Assembly (NCBI GenBank): GCA_033557685.1
Contig: JAWQRN010000498.1
Location: forward strand, 1 to 28,900
Direction: 5' to 3'
Source of the DNA: Sperchopsis tessellata
Lineage: Eukaryota > Arthropoda > Insecta > Coleoptera > Hydrophilidae
DNA length: 28,900 nucleotides
The notes below the pieces were generated by a model. That model saw only the letters and a program-made list of their open reading frames with translations, made no database searches and had not been told where the DNA came from. Position 1 is the stretch's first letter. Each line of letters begins with the position of its first letter. The translations under genes and the position numbers were made by a program. Below are positions 1 through 10,627 of the stretch, piece after piece.

Positions 1-194
1 AAGTTAATTTTTTAAGATACATTAATATGATTTAGAATAATGTAGTCATTACATGCATTAAACATCAAGAAGACGAAATTCATGATAATTTCAAAAAAAT
101 CAACATCCATAGGAAAGCTTAAGAATTCAAGGAGAAGAGAAAAATAAGAAAGTACAAACACCTAGGAACAATACTCAAAGAGAACAATGACCAC

Positions 195-740
195 ATGGAA
201 GAAATAAGGTCAAGAATTAGGAAAGCAAGAAGTGTATTTAACAAAATGGATGGAGTATTTTGCACTTACGTGAGTTTGAATCTTAAGATTAGACTGTTGA
301 GATGCTATGTGCTCTCGGTCCTATTTTATGGAATGGAGGCATGGACACTAAAGAAAAACATGATGGACAAGATGGAGGCATACGAGTTGTGGACTTATAG
401 AAGAATCCTCAAGATAAGCTTGGCGGAAAGAGTGACGAACGACAAGGTGATGAGAAGAATGAATAACGAAAAAGAAATAATCAACACAATGAAGATCAGG
501 AAGTTGCAGTACTTGGATCACATAATGCAGGAGGAAAGATACGGTCTCCTGCAAGTGATCGTAGAGTGCAAAATATAGTGACAGAGAAGCCAGGGAAGAA
601 GACATGTATCCTGGTTGAATAACTTAAGAAAACAGTTCAATTGTGATTCCACCGATTTATTTAGAGCTTCGATATCAATATTGCAAATCGCCATGATGAT
701 TGCCAACCTTCTTAGAGGAGATGGCACTTAGAGAAGAGCT
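195..740 (+). mobile_element. Non-LTR retrotransposon, 3' part of reverse transcriptase ORF (decayed)
   Basis: The 127-codon reading frame from 195 to 578 matches the C-terminal part of the endonuclease/reverse-transcriptase proteins of RTE/L2-like non-LTR elements. Visible motifs are a 'LRCYVLSVLFYGMEAWTL' segment followed by 'LWTYRRILKI', the usual region after the RT palm. After the stop at 578 the similarity continues in another frame to about 731 (SWLNNLRKQF, then IAMMIANLLRGDGT), so a frameshift broke the ORF. The element lacks its 5' endonuclease and most of the RT inside this window. The terminal motif (GATTGCCAACCTTCTTAGAGG) recurs inverted near 14100, which supports a dispersed repeat. 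Clade assignment is from memory and could be wrong. Confidence 0.8.
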
Positions 741-779
741 CATACATATGTAGAAAAATCATCAGACCACATTGCTAAT

Positions 780-1260
780 ATTTTCTCAAAACCCAAATTT
801 GCCTACAAATCTGTAAAAAATACGAGCCTTCAGATATATAACTCTAAAAGATCCTACAGATATTTTACAAAAATCACATGTCTACAGCTTATCCTACTCA
901 AAATATAATATTGTATGCATCGATAAAACTGGTAGAAACTTTAAAACTAGAATGAATGAGCACATAGGTGAATAAAATAAATATAATGATTTAGATAACC
1001 TACTCCACACCAAGTCAAACTTTGAAGATCACATTTTGCAAACAAGCCACTCACTATAGTAAATTAAGTTGGAAGCTCTCTACACAAATCTTCGAACAAA
1101 TGATCTGGAGACCATAGGAATAAAATAAAAGTTCTCAGAAGTGCATCAAGGATCAATTAGATTTGCACATAACTCCTCTATTTACCCCCATATTAAACTC
1201 CCACTAAATTGAACCCCCACCCACAAAAACATATAGTCCTTGATACATTTTTGTAGAGTT
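780..1260 (+). mobile_element. Penelope-like element remnant, GIY-YIG endonuclease end
   Basis: Conceptual translation across several frames gives 'CIDKTGRNFKTRMNEHIG' near 915-970, then 'NDLDNLLHTKSNFEDHILQTSHS' split by a stop upstream, and 'LRSASRINLDLHITPLF' near 1130-1185. This follows the C-terminal GIY-YIG domain of Penelope-like retroelements (family pattern YIGxTGRxFxxRxxEHI, then a histidine-containing HLLxTGHS segment). The glycine of 'YIG' reads as D here and several stops and frame changes are present, so the copy is dead. The reverse transcriptase part is not visible upstream. Confidence 0.6.
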
Positions 1261-1329
1261 AGTTGAAGAAGTACTTGAAGTAATTGAACTCTGACATTAG
1301 TACTCGAAAAGTAATGGGGTATATTTAAT

Positions 1330-2420
1330 TTAGTTTAAATGTTGAATATGTCTGCCATTTTGTTCTTCAACAAGCAATGATCTTTCTGATGTTGTGAACA
1401 GCATTATCCAGCATATCTAGTGGAATATCTTCAATTTGTCATAAAATTTAATTTCTAAATCGTTGGATTACTTAGAAAAACTTTTTCCCTAAGGTAACCC
1501 CAAAGCCAGAAATCTGTCGGATTGATATCAGGGGAACATGTTGGCCAGGTGTTAGAAAAATGCCTGCTTATTATGCGATTGCAAAAAGGGTTAATTAAAA
1601 ATTCCTTACTGGAATAAAATATGTAGAGAAGTACCACACTGCATAAAGATTATGTTATCAATATCATGATTACGTAAGCAAAATTCTGCAGCATATCATA
1701 ATAAAGTTGAAATGGGATGTGAATCCACACAAAACGGTAACATTCAAATCTCGTAGTCCTTGCTGAATAACCGTATGAGAATGATATTTAGATCAAATTC
1801 TACAGTTATGGGTATTAACAACACCATTCACTTGAAAATGTGCTTCACTGGTCCATAAAATGTAATCCACTGCAAATTAATTTCAATTCATACCCTACTT
1901 CTTCTTTTTCTTAAAGCGCTACAACACCTAGGTTTTGGCTGACTGCACAATTTGCTTCCACTTTCGATGGTCTTCCACCAAAGTTGGGTCAAAGGGAAGG
2001 TTCTTTGTTGTAAGGTCCGCCCTTATGTTGTCCCTCCAGTGCTTTAATTTCAAATAAAACTTGCATTTTTTATGGATACTTTTTTGAGGTATAGTATTCT
2101 CCTAACTGTTGTGTAACTCATCTGGAGCCATTTTGCAACTTGATTATCACTACATATTCGTAGAAATTATTTTCGGCTATTTCTTCAGTTTGAAGTAAAA
2201 CTCCAACAATATTAACATCATTAGATACTTTAAGCCTTCCAAATTTTTTTTTCATCAGTAGCACACCCAGTTTTTTTCAAATTTATCGATTAACTTTCTG
2301 TAAGACTATAAAATGTACAGACCAACTATTATTTTTTCTGAATTTTCGAATACCATTTGTTAAACTTCTTGCGCGTTCATAATAACACTGAATAAGACAG
2401 ATTCTAACTTGTAACGTCAA
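1330..2420 (-). mobile_element. Mariner/IS630-like transposase pseudogene
   Basis: Read on the minus strand from about 2420 down, the translation shows an N-terminal helix-turn-helix region (pieces LTNGIRKFRKNNSWSV, then MKKKFGRLKVSNDVNI, then QVAKWLQMSYTTVRRILYLK near 2160-2070). It resumes at 1890 with 'EAHFQVNGVVNTHNCRI' and ends with the 1637-1455 frame containing 'WPTCSPDINPTDFWLWGYL', the block around the third catalytic Asp in this transposase group. Frames change repeatedly. The N- and C-terminal halves are separated by an unrelated stretch at about 1895-2060. Terminal inverted repeats were not found. Confidence 0.7.
1895..2060. repeat. Dispersed repeat inserted between the two halves of the mariner-like transposase
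   Basis: The stretch begins with a TTCTTCTTTTTCTT run and lacks similarity to a transposase in any frame. It has the look of the reversed (GAA)n-type 3' end of a non-LTR element. It separates the HTH part from the catalytic part of the neighbouring transposase relic. Identity is inferred from position and composition only. Confidence 0.35.
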
Positions 2421-3428
2421 AAACATTTTAAATTTTTTTTATAAATTCGATATGCAAGAAATTGACTTTTGAAATATTATCAACAAACCTATTACCACGG
2501 TAACCAAAACTAAAAATGCTTTGGCGACTCCAAAATGTAACTTTCTTTTGAATAGTCATATATACTATAGAAGTAATATCGTATTACCTACACCAAAAAC
2601 ATGATGCTTAAGTTATTATTTCATTGTTATGTGCTTTCTAAAAACCAGAAATAGTTAAAACCATTGACATATCTATTAACCATGCAAATTTAAATTTTTA
2701 CTCATCAGGAATTTCATGAGCACTTCTTATAATTTTATTCATTAAGTTCTAACTCATTATGCAGGAGACTGATGCAAAAACATGCCTCAGCTAAAGATAT
2801 ATCATTAAGCATACAAAACATAAACAAACTATATTTAAAGATATAAATATTACTAATTTGGTACAGCTAATGAAAAAAAAAATTACATGTAAAAAATAGC
2901 CCATGATTTGTCATTTGGAAGGAATTTTGAAAAGAATTATTTATTTAGAAAATCACTGCCATCAACTTATTTTTGGCATTTGTTCCTTATGCATAGACTT
3001 CACTAGTATAACAAGGACTGGATTAAGTAATTATATTGGTTATAGTGAATGATTGATGCAGCTACATATTTCAAAATTGTCAACTCCTGGGTACTTTGCC
3101 TTTACACGACACTAGTTACTAGTTAGCTGCATCAGTAATTTTAAATGAATGTAGTGATAGCTAAAAATCAAATATTTGCACCTTGCATCAATTTGAAGAT
3201 ATTTTTGAAACTGATATATGGATTATCCAATTTTATAATCACTAAAACTAGCGTCAAGCCTCCCCCAGACATTGTTAACTATTGAAAAAAGCTTACTTTA
3301 GACATCAATAAATTAACACTAGAATATTGGAAACTTTTAAAAAACTTGTTTAGCTTTTAAATTTCCAATACAAGCCTTAAACCACAGAAAAAGCTTCCCA
3401 AACTGTGAGCTGCCTTTGTTCTAAAATT
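2420..3428. other. AT-rich non-coding stretch (presumed intron of the TPR gene)
   Basis: I see no coding similarity or recognisable element here. It lies directly 3' of the minus-strand TPR exon donor, so it is probably intron. One local feature is an imperfect inverted repeat, TGATGCAGCTA near 3054 and TAGCTGCATCA near 3124, around a central ACTAGTTACTAGT. Confidence 0.4.
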
Positions 3429-3463
3429 TTAAATAAGCAACATTCGAAGGAAAATTAACTCAC

Positions 3464-3761
3464 CAGCAAATCTTTGGAGGGAAAATAGGGCATGAACGAG
3501 TCTTCTTCTTGCTCTAGATCCATTAACATCCTCACTTTTATCAGCCAGCATCTTTATGATTCTTCGACAGTCTGAGACCACAGCCTCATGTTGGCCCATT
3601 TCCAGAAAACACTCAGAGCGTCCCAAAAGGTAGGAAACCATCTGCTGTCTGGTCACCTGCTTGTTCATCAATAGCTGGTTGAAGAGGTCGGCCCCTCTTG
3701 CCCATTCTTTTTTCCGTAGATACTCATTCGCCTGCGCCTCCATTTTATCACAATTCATCAC
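3464..3761 (-). CDS. First coding exon of a TPR-like helical-repeat protein
   Basis: The exon encodes 99 residues plus one base. Starts are possible at 3761 or at the third Met (3743), which has the better context AAAATGG and gives MEAQANEYLRKK. The pattern 'ANEYLRKKEWARGADLFNQLL' followed by 'YLLGRSECFLEMGQHEAVVSDCRRII' fits two successive tetratricopeptide helix pairs, with the small residues (G/A) at the usual packing positions. The exon ends after 'ALFSLQRFA' at a good donor, G|GTGAGT, leaving one base of the next codon (phase 1). The following exon was not found; it may lie left of the window. I do not recognise the specific protein. Codon use is ordinary and the frame is intact, unlike the surrounding transposon relics, so I take it as a real host gene. 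Confidence 0.7.
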
Positions 3762-5458
3762 ATCTGTACGATTCTTGAATGAAATTAGATGAATTCGCCA
3801 ACGATCAGTGGTTATAAGCTATTTACAACCATCGAATGAACATTTTTTTTGCTTTACGGTCCTTGAACACTTAACATTTTACCATTGACAGATTCGGATT
3901 GATGAACTGTCAACTGTCACAACAAAACAAAAATGCCAGGGAGACCACACGCAGGCAAAGCTTCCTTTGCAACTCAAAACTAATAGAGTTCTATACCATT
4001 CGCAGTTCTATAGATATTAATACTTTGAGGGCACTTTCCTGCGAAGAAGGATTAACAATATAGTAATTTATTACTTTTATTAATGCAGAAATTAACGAAT
4101 TGCTTCTGGAGCTAAAATTCATATTGCACACTAAAGCAAAAAAAAAACATTTTAAAAAATTAAAGATTCACGCAACTATGAAAAAAAAGTGTAGCTCGCT
4201 TCAATCGACTTTCTCTGGAAATAGAATATCTATGTTTATTATTATTCAGCGAATATGGCACAGTGGCTTAATGTGTAAACTATGTGTGTACGTCCGGGTA
4301 TATCTGGCCATAAAGACACATGTGAAAATGTGGTCTCAGACGGCGAGCATTCAAGCCTCAGCGAATGTACTTTCAATAAAAAAGATTGATGCAAACCTCT
4401 GATCTCACCTCAGCAGGCCCTAAGCAAACGAAGTGTGAGTAGCTGATTCTCCTCTCTTCTCAAAGATTTCGCCTCTTATAATGCAGTCAGTTTCAGTAGT
4501 TTGAAATCGATTTTAAATTGTAGGGCCACCTATACTTCTAACGCGTAATAAGGAGAGACAGGCATATTCCAGCAGTGGAATGAGAAGACTGCATATATAT
4601 TACTATTATATTAATATCGACGGTACATTTTTAAAATTGCAGGTAGTTATATTAACTTATATTTCTTATTGTAAAATTGGTCCAGTTTTATACACTTGGG
4701 AACTTCTTTTATTTATTTAATATTTCCAAAATGAACTTCATCATTTTTATTATTATTACTCATCCTCTCGATTTAGAAGCAGGGTGTGCTATTTATGATG
4801 GGGTATACTCCAGCTCGTCTGTGAGCATAGCCGCAGATGCATGAAAATATTAAAGATTTCCGCACAAGTTCTCGCCTATCCTGATCTTATATCTAACACC
4901 ACTATAATACCCTATAAGAAGTCTTAATATTTTGTAAATAACTTTAGACGCCATTTTTTGCTACTTTTTATTTATCCAGTTTTTATAATAAAAAAAAAAT
5001 TGTATCTATAAAACTATTCATCCTAATGTAGCACTGACTGCTGTATGTATTTTCTTTGCTGCTGTAGTAGCGCATTGAAGAACAAAATTTAAAAAATCAA
5101 AGGTATTTATAATGAACTAAATTCTAAATGATTAAAAAGAGACGAGAAATTGTTTAGCTTTGTAATATTGGCATTACCTCCATAACAAAAACGCTCCTCT
5201 TGTCAGTTGTCAAATAACCGTGATCGTCAAACTCGTAAAGTGATGGGAGTAAATATTATTTTTTAGTTATTCTAAGTTGAGATTCTTAATAGTAATCGCG
5301 AAAGATTGCAGTTAGAACGACGTAACATTGCAACAAAGGCCTTTGTGTTGCAACAGTTCATTATAAATGTGAGAACAGAGAATTTATCAAGTATTATCAG
5401 GACACTTTCAGCATTTCTTTCTAAAAATAAATGATATGAGTAATAACATTCATATGAA
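3762..5458. promoter_or_regulatory. Divergent intergenic region between the TPR gene and the SOCS gene
   Basis: About 1.7 kb separates the two start codons, which point away from each other, so both promoters should lie here. GAACTGTCAACTGTCAC at about 3905-3920 lies some 150 bp upstream of the TPR start, and CTTGTCAGTTGTCAAA at about 5200-5215 lies some 250 bp upstream of the SOCS start; they are the same TGACAGTTGACA-like motif. A 100-codon frame at 4100-4402 has no recognisable content and I treat it as chance. No TATA box could be assigned. Confidence 0.35.
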
Positions 5459-5977
5459 ATGGAACCATCCAATTTCAAGAACAAGGTGAAGCTGCTCAAC
5501 TTTAAGAGCCTGAGGAAGTCACTGACAAACAACTCTGAACCTGCGATTGCAAATGTTGAACAAGCTAGCACGGACAACACCGATAGACTCTCCTTCGATG
5601 AAGAATTGTCGACTAGTAATCGCAGCAGGGCACAAACTATATTTAAAAGTATTAAACAAAAGTTGAGATTTAAAAAGAATAAGTTGACAATATGCAAATC
5701 AAAGCAAAAGATTTGCTCCTTGGAGACAGTGTCATGCAATGGCGCTTTTCCATCTAGTTTATCCAATGATTTGCAGACTGCTCAAGTCAGCTGTTCAGAT
5801 GATGGACGATTATCTGTGATACCCTCTGATACACCTCCAATTGTACCCCCTAGACCTCTATTTACTTTTGAGGAAGGGCAATACATTGATATACCTAGGA
5901 GGGTGAAATCAAGGGGAATTTCTAGTCAAATGGAGGATATGCAAGACTCCTTTCGTATATCTAATATTCTACCAAAT
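5459..5977 (+). CDS. SOCS6/7: SOCS6/7 exon 1 (N-terminal region)
   Basis: It encodes 173 residues from ATG (MEPSNFKNKVKLL) to LPN and ends at AAT|GTAAGT, phase 0. The open frame runs on into the intron for four residues to a stop at 5990. Confidence 0.88.
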
Positions 5978-8900
5978 GTAAGTATTATTTAGTTCACTTA
6001 TTTTATGTCCTTAGGTATGTGTTCTTAAGCAGGTCTGAGTTATAGAGCAGGGCATGTGTTTCTTACAGAATACTTGATCTGGGCCTGGTTGGCAGAAGCA
6101 CTGCTTTTATTTTGGCTGTTTGTCAATAAATTTATAATATTATATATCGAATAATTAAGCACCTCGGTAGCTGCATAGGTAAGAGCGTTGAGGCTTTGAC
6201 TATGCGACTCTGAGGTGGCTCGAATTCAATTCTCGGTCCAGCTGAAAATATTTCCGAGGGATTTGGAATTCAATCGAAAAATATATATGATTATAAGTAT
6301 TAATATAAAACTGGCTAAAGAGCAAGCTCCCAGGGCCAAAACAAGAGAAAAAAAATATCCAATGGTTGCGATAAACTTACACCTTTCTTAGAAGTTAGAC
6401 TAACCCTGTAAATTTAATAAACTTCCGTGATTTTAATCATGAGGCCGGTTCAGTGTATTAAATTCATCAGTTTAACATCACTCGCCTTGGAAATATGCCG
6501 TTGAACAGGCACTTTTCATAGCCTCTACAAGCTTTCTATTTGGAAATTCCATTCATATACACCGTTAAAGTTTTGTTGGTTAGAGTTTTGAGCCCATCAT
6601 ATTTTTAAGTAGTTTGTTAGGAAGTGTTTTTTTGGGGATAAAAATTGTGTGTAGAACAGTGTAGTTGATTTGTGTAATTTGAGCCGCCATTTCTCTGTTA
6701 AATTTTCATGAGTTGGCAGATATTTTGGTGCCAAAAAATTATAATTAATTGCTTTAAATAGAACACTTGGATCACCCCGTTGATTAAGTTGTAAGATTTT
6801 TATTTATAAAATATCCTGCTCTCTACTCAAACATTGCAATAATATCAAAGCAGAGGCTTTAGTCATTCTCAAAATATACACTAATAAATTCTAATTTCTT
6901 TTCAGAGGTTAAGTGAATTTGAACCATTTCCCAACAGAATTTCAGATGTCATTACTTTGGAGGACTCTGGAACCAGCCATTATAGAAGTCTGGGTGATGC
7001 AATATCCGGACTTGCAAAATATGGTTGGTATTGGGGACCGATTACACGGAAAGAAGCTGAGGAAAAGTTGGAAAACCAACCCGATGGTGCCTTTCTTGTA
7101 CGTGACTCTGCTTCTAACAATTATTTCTTCAGTCTAAGCTTTCGAAGTTGGGGGCGCACAATGCACTCCAGAATAGACTACAAAAATGGACAGTATACCA
7201 TAATGGATCAGCAAGGCTTCAACAGTATCAGCAATCTTATCGCTGAAGGTATGTACATAGTACTTATTGTCTCCATTGTAAGTTATGGTAGGTGACATTT
7301 TTTAAAAATTAAGAGTAAATTACATCTTAAAATCTCCAAAGGAGCCACCTTAGACGAACATACATAAAGAGCTGAATGGTCAATACTTGTGAATTAAATA
7401 AATAAAGTATACACATTGCAACTGCAATTTATCAGGAAGGATATTGTATAATTTCAATTCCTCAAGACAAAAGTCTTTTACAATACCTTGTCTTTTTTTA
7501 AATTCAGTAACTGGCTAGACTAGAAATGATATCATTGACTGACTTGACAGTAAGTTGTGTTTTTGAATGTGCCTCCACAGAATTTATTACCAGGGGTAGC
7601 AGTTTAATAGTTGTGTGTATCTACAGATTGCCAACTTGAAATTTACAACAGTACTTTGATATTCTAGATCGGATATTAAATATAATTAGTAGTGAGAATG
7701 AGTATTTGGTGATTTCACTATCTACACATTATGTAGACAGTGACAGTTTAGAATTCTCAAGTATACTAGAATCATTCAATTTATTGTTTACAATTAAGGA
7801 CCATACACATATGACTTACCATTCTAGTGAGTGCTTGGATAATATTAAAACTAATATTTCTACAAATACTTGTTCCGAACTTATTGATACTTGCATTTCA
7901 GATCATAAAGGTCAACTTTTATATTTTGATATCCCTGTAGCAAAAAATAATTTAAAATTCTGTAAGCGTATTTACAGTGATGCTAATATTATTAAGCTTC
8001 AGCGGTGTCAGTTTTTATGGTATGGCCCGACATCGAAGTGCCAGACAACCACGTGTTTGTTTACATATATCATTTTCTGCATCATAGGTTGTTGATTCAA
8101 ATAATTAAAAATATTCGTACTGCAACGTACGAATATGTAAACAAACACGCAGTTGTCTGGCAATACGGTGTCGAGTGACGCTAATGTTGCATTTTTTAAT
8201 GACTGGTTGATCCACACTTCTTGGTACAATATACTAACATTTGCAGATATTGACTTAAATCTTGATGCATTTCTTGATACCTAATGATATTAAGGAGTTT
8301 AAGGAAAGATTGAAGTTACTAAATACTATATATATATTGAATGTAGAATAAACTATAATAATATGCTTGTTCAATGTAATGACCGTGTAAAGAAAGAAAA
8401 GAAAAAATATTTTTCAAACAGAATATCATCTGCCAGCAACAAACTGCGCAAGGTGTGGGGTATACACAGGCAGATTTATGTTAAATATCATTTATTGAAA
8501 GAAAAAAATATATACAGTACTAGTTTATATATCTTTTAGTGTTATTCAATAGGGGATATGTCCGCCTCTAGCCTGTATTACAGTTTCAACTCGTTTTGGT
8601 ATAGAGTCAATTAATTTTTTGCAATTCTCTTTGATTTTTTCATCTCGGAAACACACCTGAATGATAGCTTCAATTATCTTAGCCATTGTTGTACAATCCA
8701 TGTTTAGAAATCTGGTCTTGCATATAGAGCACAAGTTCTCAATGGGATTAAGATCTGGCTGGTGGGTTTCCAGGTCATTCTAGAAGAGTCACCTTTTTGC
8801 CCTTGAAATATTTCAACATCTTGGAAACATGACATGGTGCTGAAACTTGCTGGAAGATTGGTTCTCCAACTGCTTGAACTCTTTCTAGTTCTCTGGATAA

Positions 8901-9881
8901 ACATGTTTCTAACATCACTTTATATTTTTCACTGTTCATCATGCCTTCGATGGGTATAACTTTTCCTGTTGCCATATATGAAAAACAGCCCTAAAACATC
9001 TTTTTCACTGGATGTTTCACTGTTTGGGCCAAGTGAGCTGCAGTCAACTTTTCGTCCGCACTTCTCCGCTCGAACTTTTTTCCAGTGTTCTTCTGTCCAA
9101 TGAGCATATTTTTGGCCCAAGTCAGCCTTTTTTTTCATCATAGCCTCCGTCAGAAATTGTTTTTTTTTAGGTCTCACTCCTTTTCTTCCCTCTTCTAAAA
9201 GGCGTCTATAAGCTGTAGAGTCGTGAATTTTCACTCTAGCCATTTCTAAATCTTGCTGAAGATCATAGCTTGTCTTTCTAAGGTCCAATTTGCTATTTCT
9301 CAAAAGAAAATATTCATCTCGAGGAGTTGTCTTCCTTTTTCTTCTACATTTCCCCTTTCGTTGAACTTCAACTGATCCAGTCTCCCTTTTTTGTTTAATT
9401 TTCTTGTTTGCAGCTCCCAAGCTCATGGAACACTCACTAGCAATGTCTCTTTGTGTCATGGATGTGTGCTCACTAAGTGTAATTATTTTTTCTATTTTCC
9501 TTAGCATAATATCCATCATGCCATAAAACACAAAAAACCAACCAAAATGTATTATTTCTCACAAATGCACAAAAACACGTGTAACTCAGTGAAAGTAACA
9601 GGCAAAACGACTGACATTAGCAATAACTTATTGCAGATTGACAGGTTATGTGATCTGTATAGAAATAGCTGTCAAAACTGTCACAGTAGTGCTGCCATCT
9701 TAAAAAAATATAGAAATGCTCAATGTTGACTTTAATTTGCACAATATGTGTATACATGTATTGATACTATTCGTACTTGCAACCTAATGCGATAATTCTT
9801 TATTATTGTCAACAATAATTTTTTCAGTCAGCATTAACCAATGCACAAGCGTTAGTATTTTACATTGCTGTATCTCCATTA

Positions 9882-9913
<32 letters not shown>

Positions 9914-10440
9914 TTTAACATAACACACAAAAGACCATATGAGCCATATCTGTATAATGGTTAATATATGTAGGTATTTCAATTAATTAACTGTCTTTGT
10001 TGAATTATATAGTTTTTCAGCAACACTTTAAACTTTGCACTTGTTGATTCTCTTATTATTTTGTACCGGACAAAATTTAAGGAACTGCCATAATCTACTA
10101 GACTACCGAAAATGAAAAAAAAATTTATTAAGAAATTTTATAACTTATTATTTGTAATTTTGTTGTAAAATTGTTGCAGGAATGTTCTTGTTTATATTGT
10201 TATATATTTTTAGGAATGAGGAAGTCAAAAGATGCCATCTACTGTTTTTCAAGATCTCGTGCAGAAACAGAACCAACGTACCCTGTCCGACTCATGAAAC
10301 CAGTGTCCAGGTACACCCAAGTTCGTGATCTCCAATACTTGTGCAGATTCGTTATAAGACAGTACATAAGTGTTAATAATATTCAAAAGTTGCCTATACC
10401 AACTTCAATCCAAGGGTACTTGGCGCAAGGGCATTATTAA
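5459..10440 (+). CDS. SOCS6/7: Suppressor of cytokine signalling, SOCS6/SOCS7 class (three exons, complete)
   Basis: Joined exons 5459-5977, 6906-7248 and 10214-10440 give 1089 nt, 362 residues plus stop. Exon phases agree (0, then 1). Residues 1-200 are a low-complexity, basic and Ser-rich N-terminal region with a proline motif PPIVPPRP (126-133) that could bind SH3 domains. The SH2 domain runs from about 212 (GWYWGPITRKEAE) to about 310, with FLVRDS at 236-241; R239 is the expected phosphotyrosine-binding arginine. The SOCS box follows: the BC-box DLQYLCRFVIRQY (326-338) for Elongin B/C and a Cul5-type LPIP (347-350), ending in GHY. Family knowledge: these proteins recruit a Cullin-5 ubiquitin ligase to phosphotyrosine proteins and dampen receptor tyrosine kinase/insulin or JAK-STAT signalling. 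Drosophila Socs16D/Socs44A are the likely fly counterparts. No defect is visible. Both introns are loaded with transposon relics. Confidence 0.92.
6155..6350 (+). repeat. tRNA-derived SINE in SOCS intron 1
   Basis: An A-box-like TAGCTGCATAGG (6168-6179) and a B-box-like GGCTCGAATTC (6217-6227) lie 37 bp apart, the spacing of an RNA polymerase III internal promoter. The flanks do not form a tRNA acceptor stem, and a unique-looking body (TTCCGAGGGATTTGG and onward) follows, ending near an A-rich run at about 6345. Confidence 0.5.
6906..7248 (+). CDS. SOCS6/7: SOCS6/7 exon 2 (most of SH2 domain)
   Basis: The acceptor is TTTCTTTTCAG|AGG and the donor GAAG|GTATGT, phase 1. The exon encodes RLSEFEPFPNRISD through SNLIAE, including WYWG, FLVRDS and the FSLSFRSWGRTMHSRI strand region of the SH2 fold. 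Confidence 0.93.
7500..8490 (+). mobile_element. Jockey-like non-LTR retrotransposon fragment (endonuclease region) in SOCS intron 2
   Basis: Translation across frames gives the end of an apurinic-type endonuclease domain: 'LQQYFDILDRILNII', then 'SSILESFNLLFTIKDHTHMT', 'CLDNIKTNI' and 'SDHKGQLLYFDI' (7640-7930). The usual GDFNID block is replaced by 'STHYVD'. After an insertion (7991-8173) the same element resumes: 'NVAFFNDWLIHTSWY' near 8186-8230 and 'KKKYFSNRISSASNKLRKVW' near 8400-8455. The reverse transcriptase itself is missing because a Tc1-like element or a truncation follows. Several stops are present. Confidence 0.7.
7991..8173. mobile_element. Small palindromic insertion (MITE-like) in the retrotransposon fragment
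   Basis: Arms of about 40 bp at 8028-8070 and 8133-8173 are inverted copies: TGCCAGACAACCACGTGTTT on the left matches TGCCAGACAACTGCGTGTTT on the reversed right arm, and the outer parts CGACATCG/CGACACCG match too. Inside lies a second perfect hairpin, ATATTCGTAC/GTACGAATAT around TGCAAC (8111-8136). The host element's AGTGAYGCTAATRTT occurs on both sides (7976-7990 and 8174-8188), as expected for a target duplication. Confidence 0.65.
8500..9740 (-). mobile_element. Tc1-like transposon with broken transposase
   Basis: On the minus strand the transposase begins near 9510 (MLRKIEKIITLSEHTSMTQR). It shows an HTH region (RDIASECSMSLGAANKKIKQ) and a second Tc3/Tc1-type HTH with a basic stretch (KGKCRRKRKTTPRDEYFLLR). 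It continues past a frameshift near 9060 to MATGKVIPIEGMMNSEKYK (8975), 'EPIFQQVSAPCH' where the family has QQD, PDLNPIENLC in a third frame (8750-8720) and 'PKRVETVIQARGGHIPY' to a stop at 8546. The second catalytic Asp reads Val and at least three frameshifts are present, so it is inactive. Matching terminal inverted repeats were not resolved, so the ends are approximate. It sits in SOCS intron 2, opposite to the gene. Confidence 0.85.
9880..9904. repeat. (AT)n microsatellite
   Basis: An uninterrupted alternation of A and T of about 24 bases, followed by a T run, lies in SOCS intron 2. Confidence 0.9.
10214..10440 (+). CDS. SOCS6/7: SOCS6/7 exon 3 (end of SH2 and SOCS box)
   Basis: The acceptor is TATATTTTTAG|GAATGAGG; the two bases GA complete the Gly codon begun in exon 2. 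It encodes AIYCFSRSR, TYPVRLMKPVSR and the complete SOCS box to TAA at 10438-10440. An upstream alternative AG (GTTGCAG at about 10180) is less consistent with the family length. No AATAAA is obvious just downstream. Confidence 0.92.
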
Positions 10441-10627
10441 CGAGTATGTTTGTTCTTACAGATATTTTTCTGATAAGAATGATGAAATGATATAAAGAAA
10501 CAAACAATTCTAACATACTCTGTGATTTTTTAAACTAATTTAAATGAATTATTTTATGATCAGCAATTCTCAAACTATATTTTTTACCACCTTGATGATC
10601 TATAAAAATTATATATATATATATATT

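Noticed and set aside
4100..4402. 100-codon plus-strand frame between the TPR and SOCS genes
   Set aside because: It has a Lys/His-rich start from A runs, no recognisable motif, no splice context and no conserved composition; best explained as chance.
5272..5766. 164-codon minus-strand frame over SOCS exon 1
   Set aside because: Antisense shadow of the exon; the plus-strand frame joins correctly to SH2 and SOCS-box exons.
8008..8229. 73-codon minus-strand frame with repeated VYIFV and YVNKHVVVW segments
   Set aside because: The apparent protein repeats come from the 40-bp inverted repeat of the small insertion, not from coding sequence.
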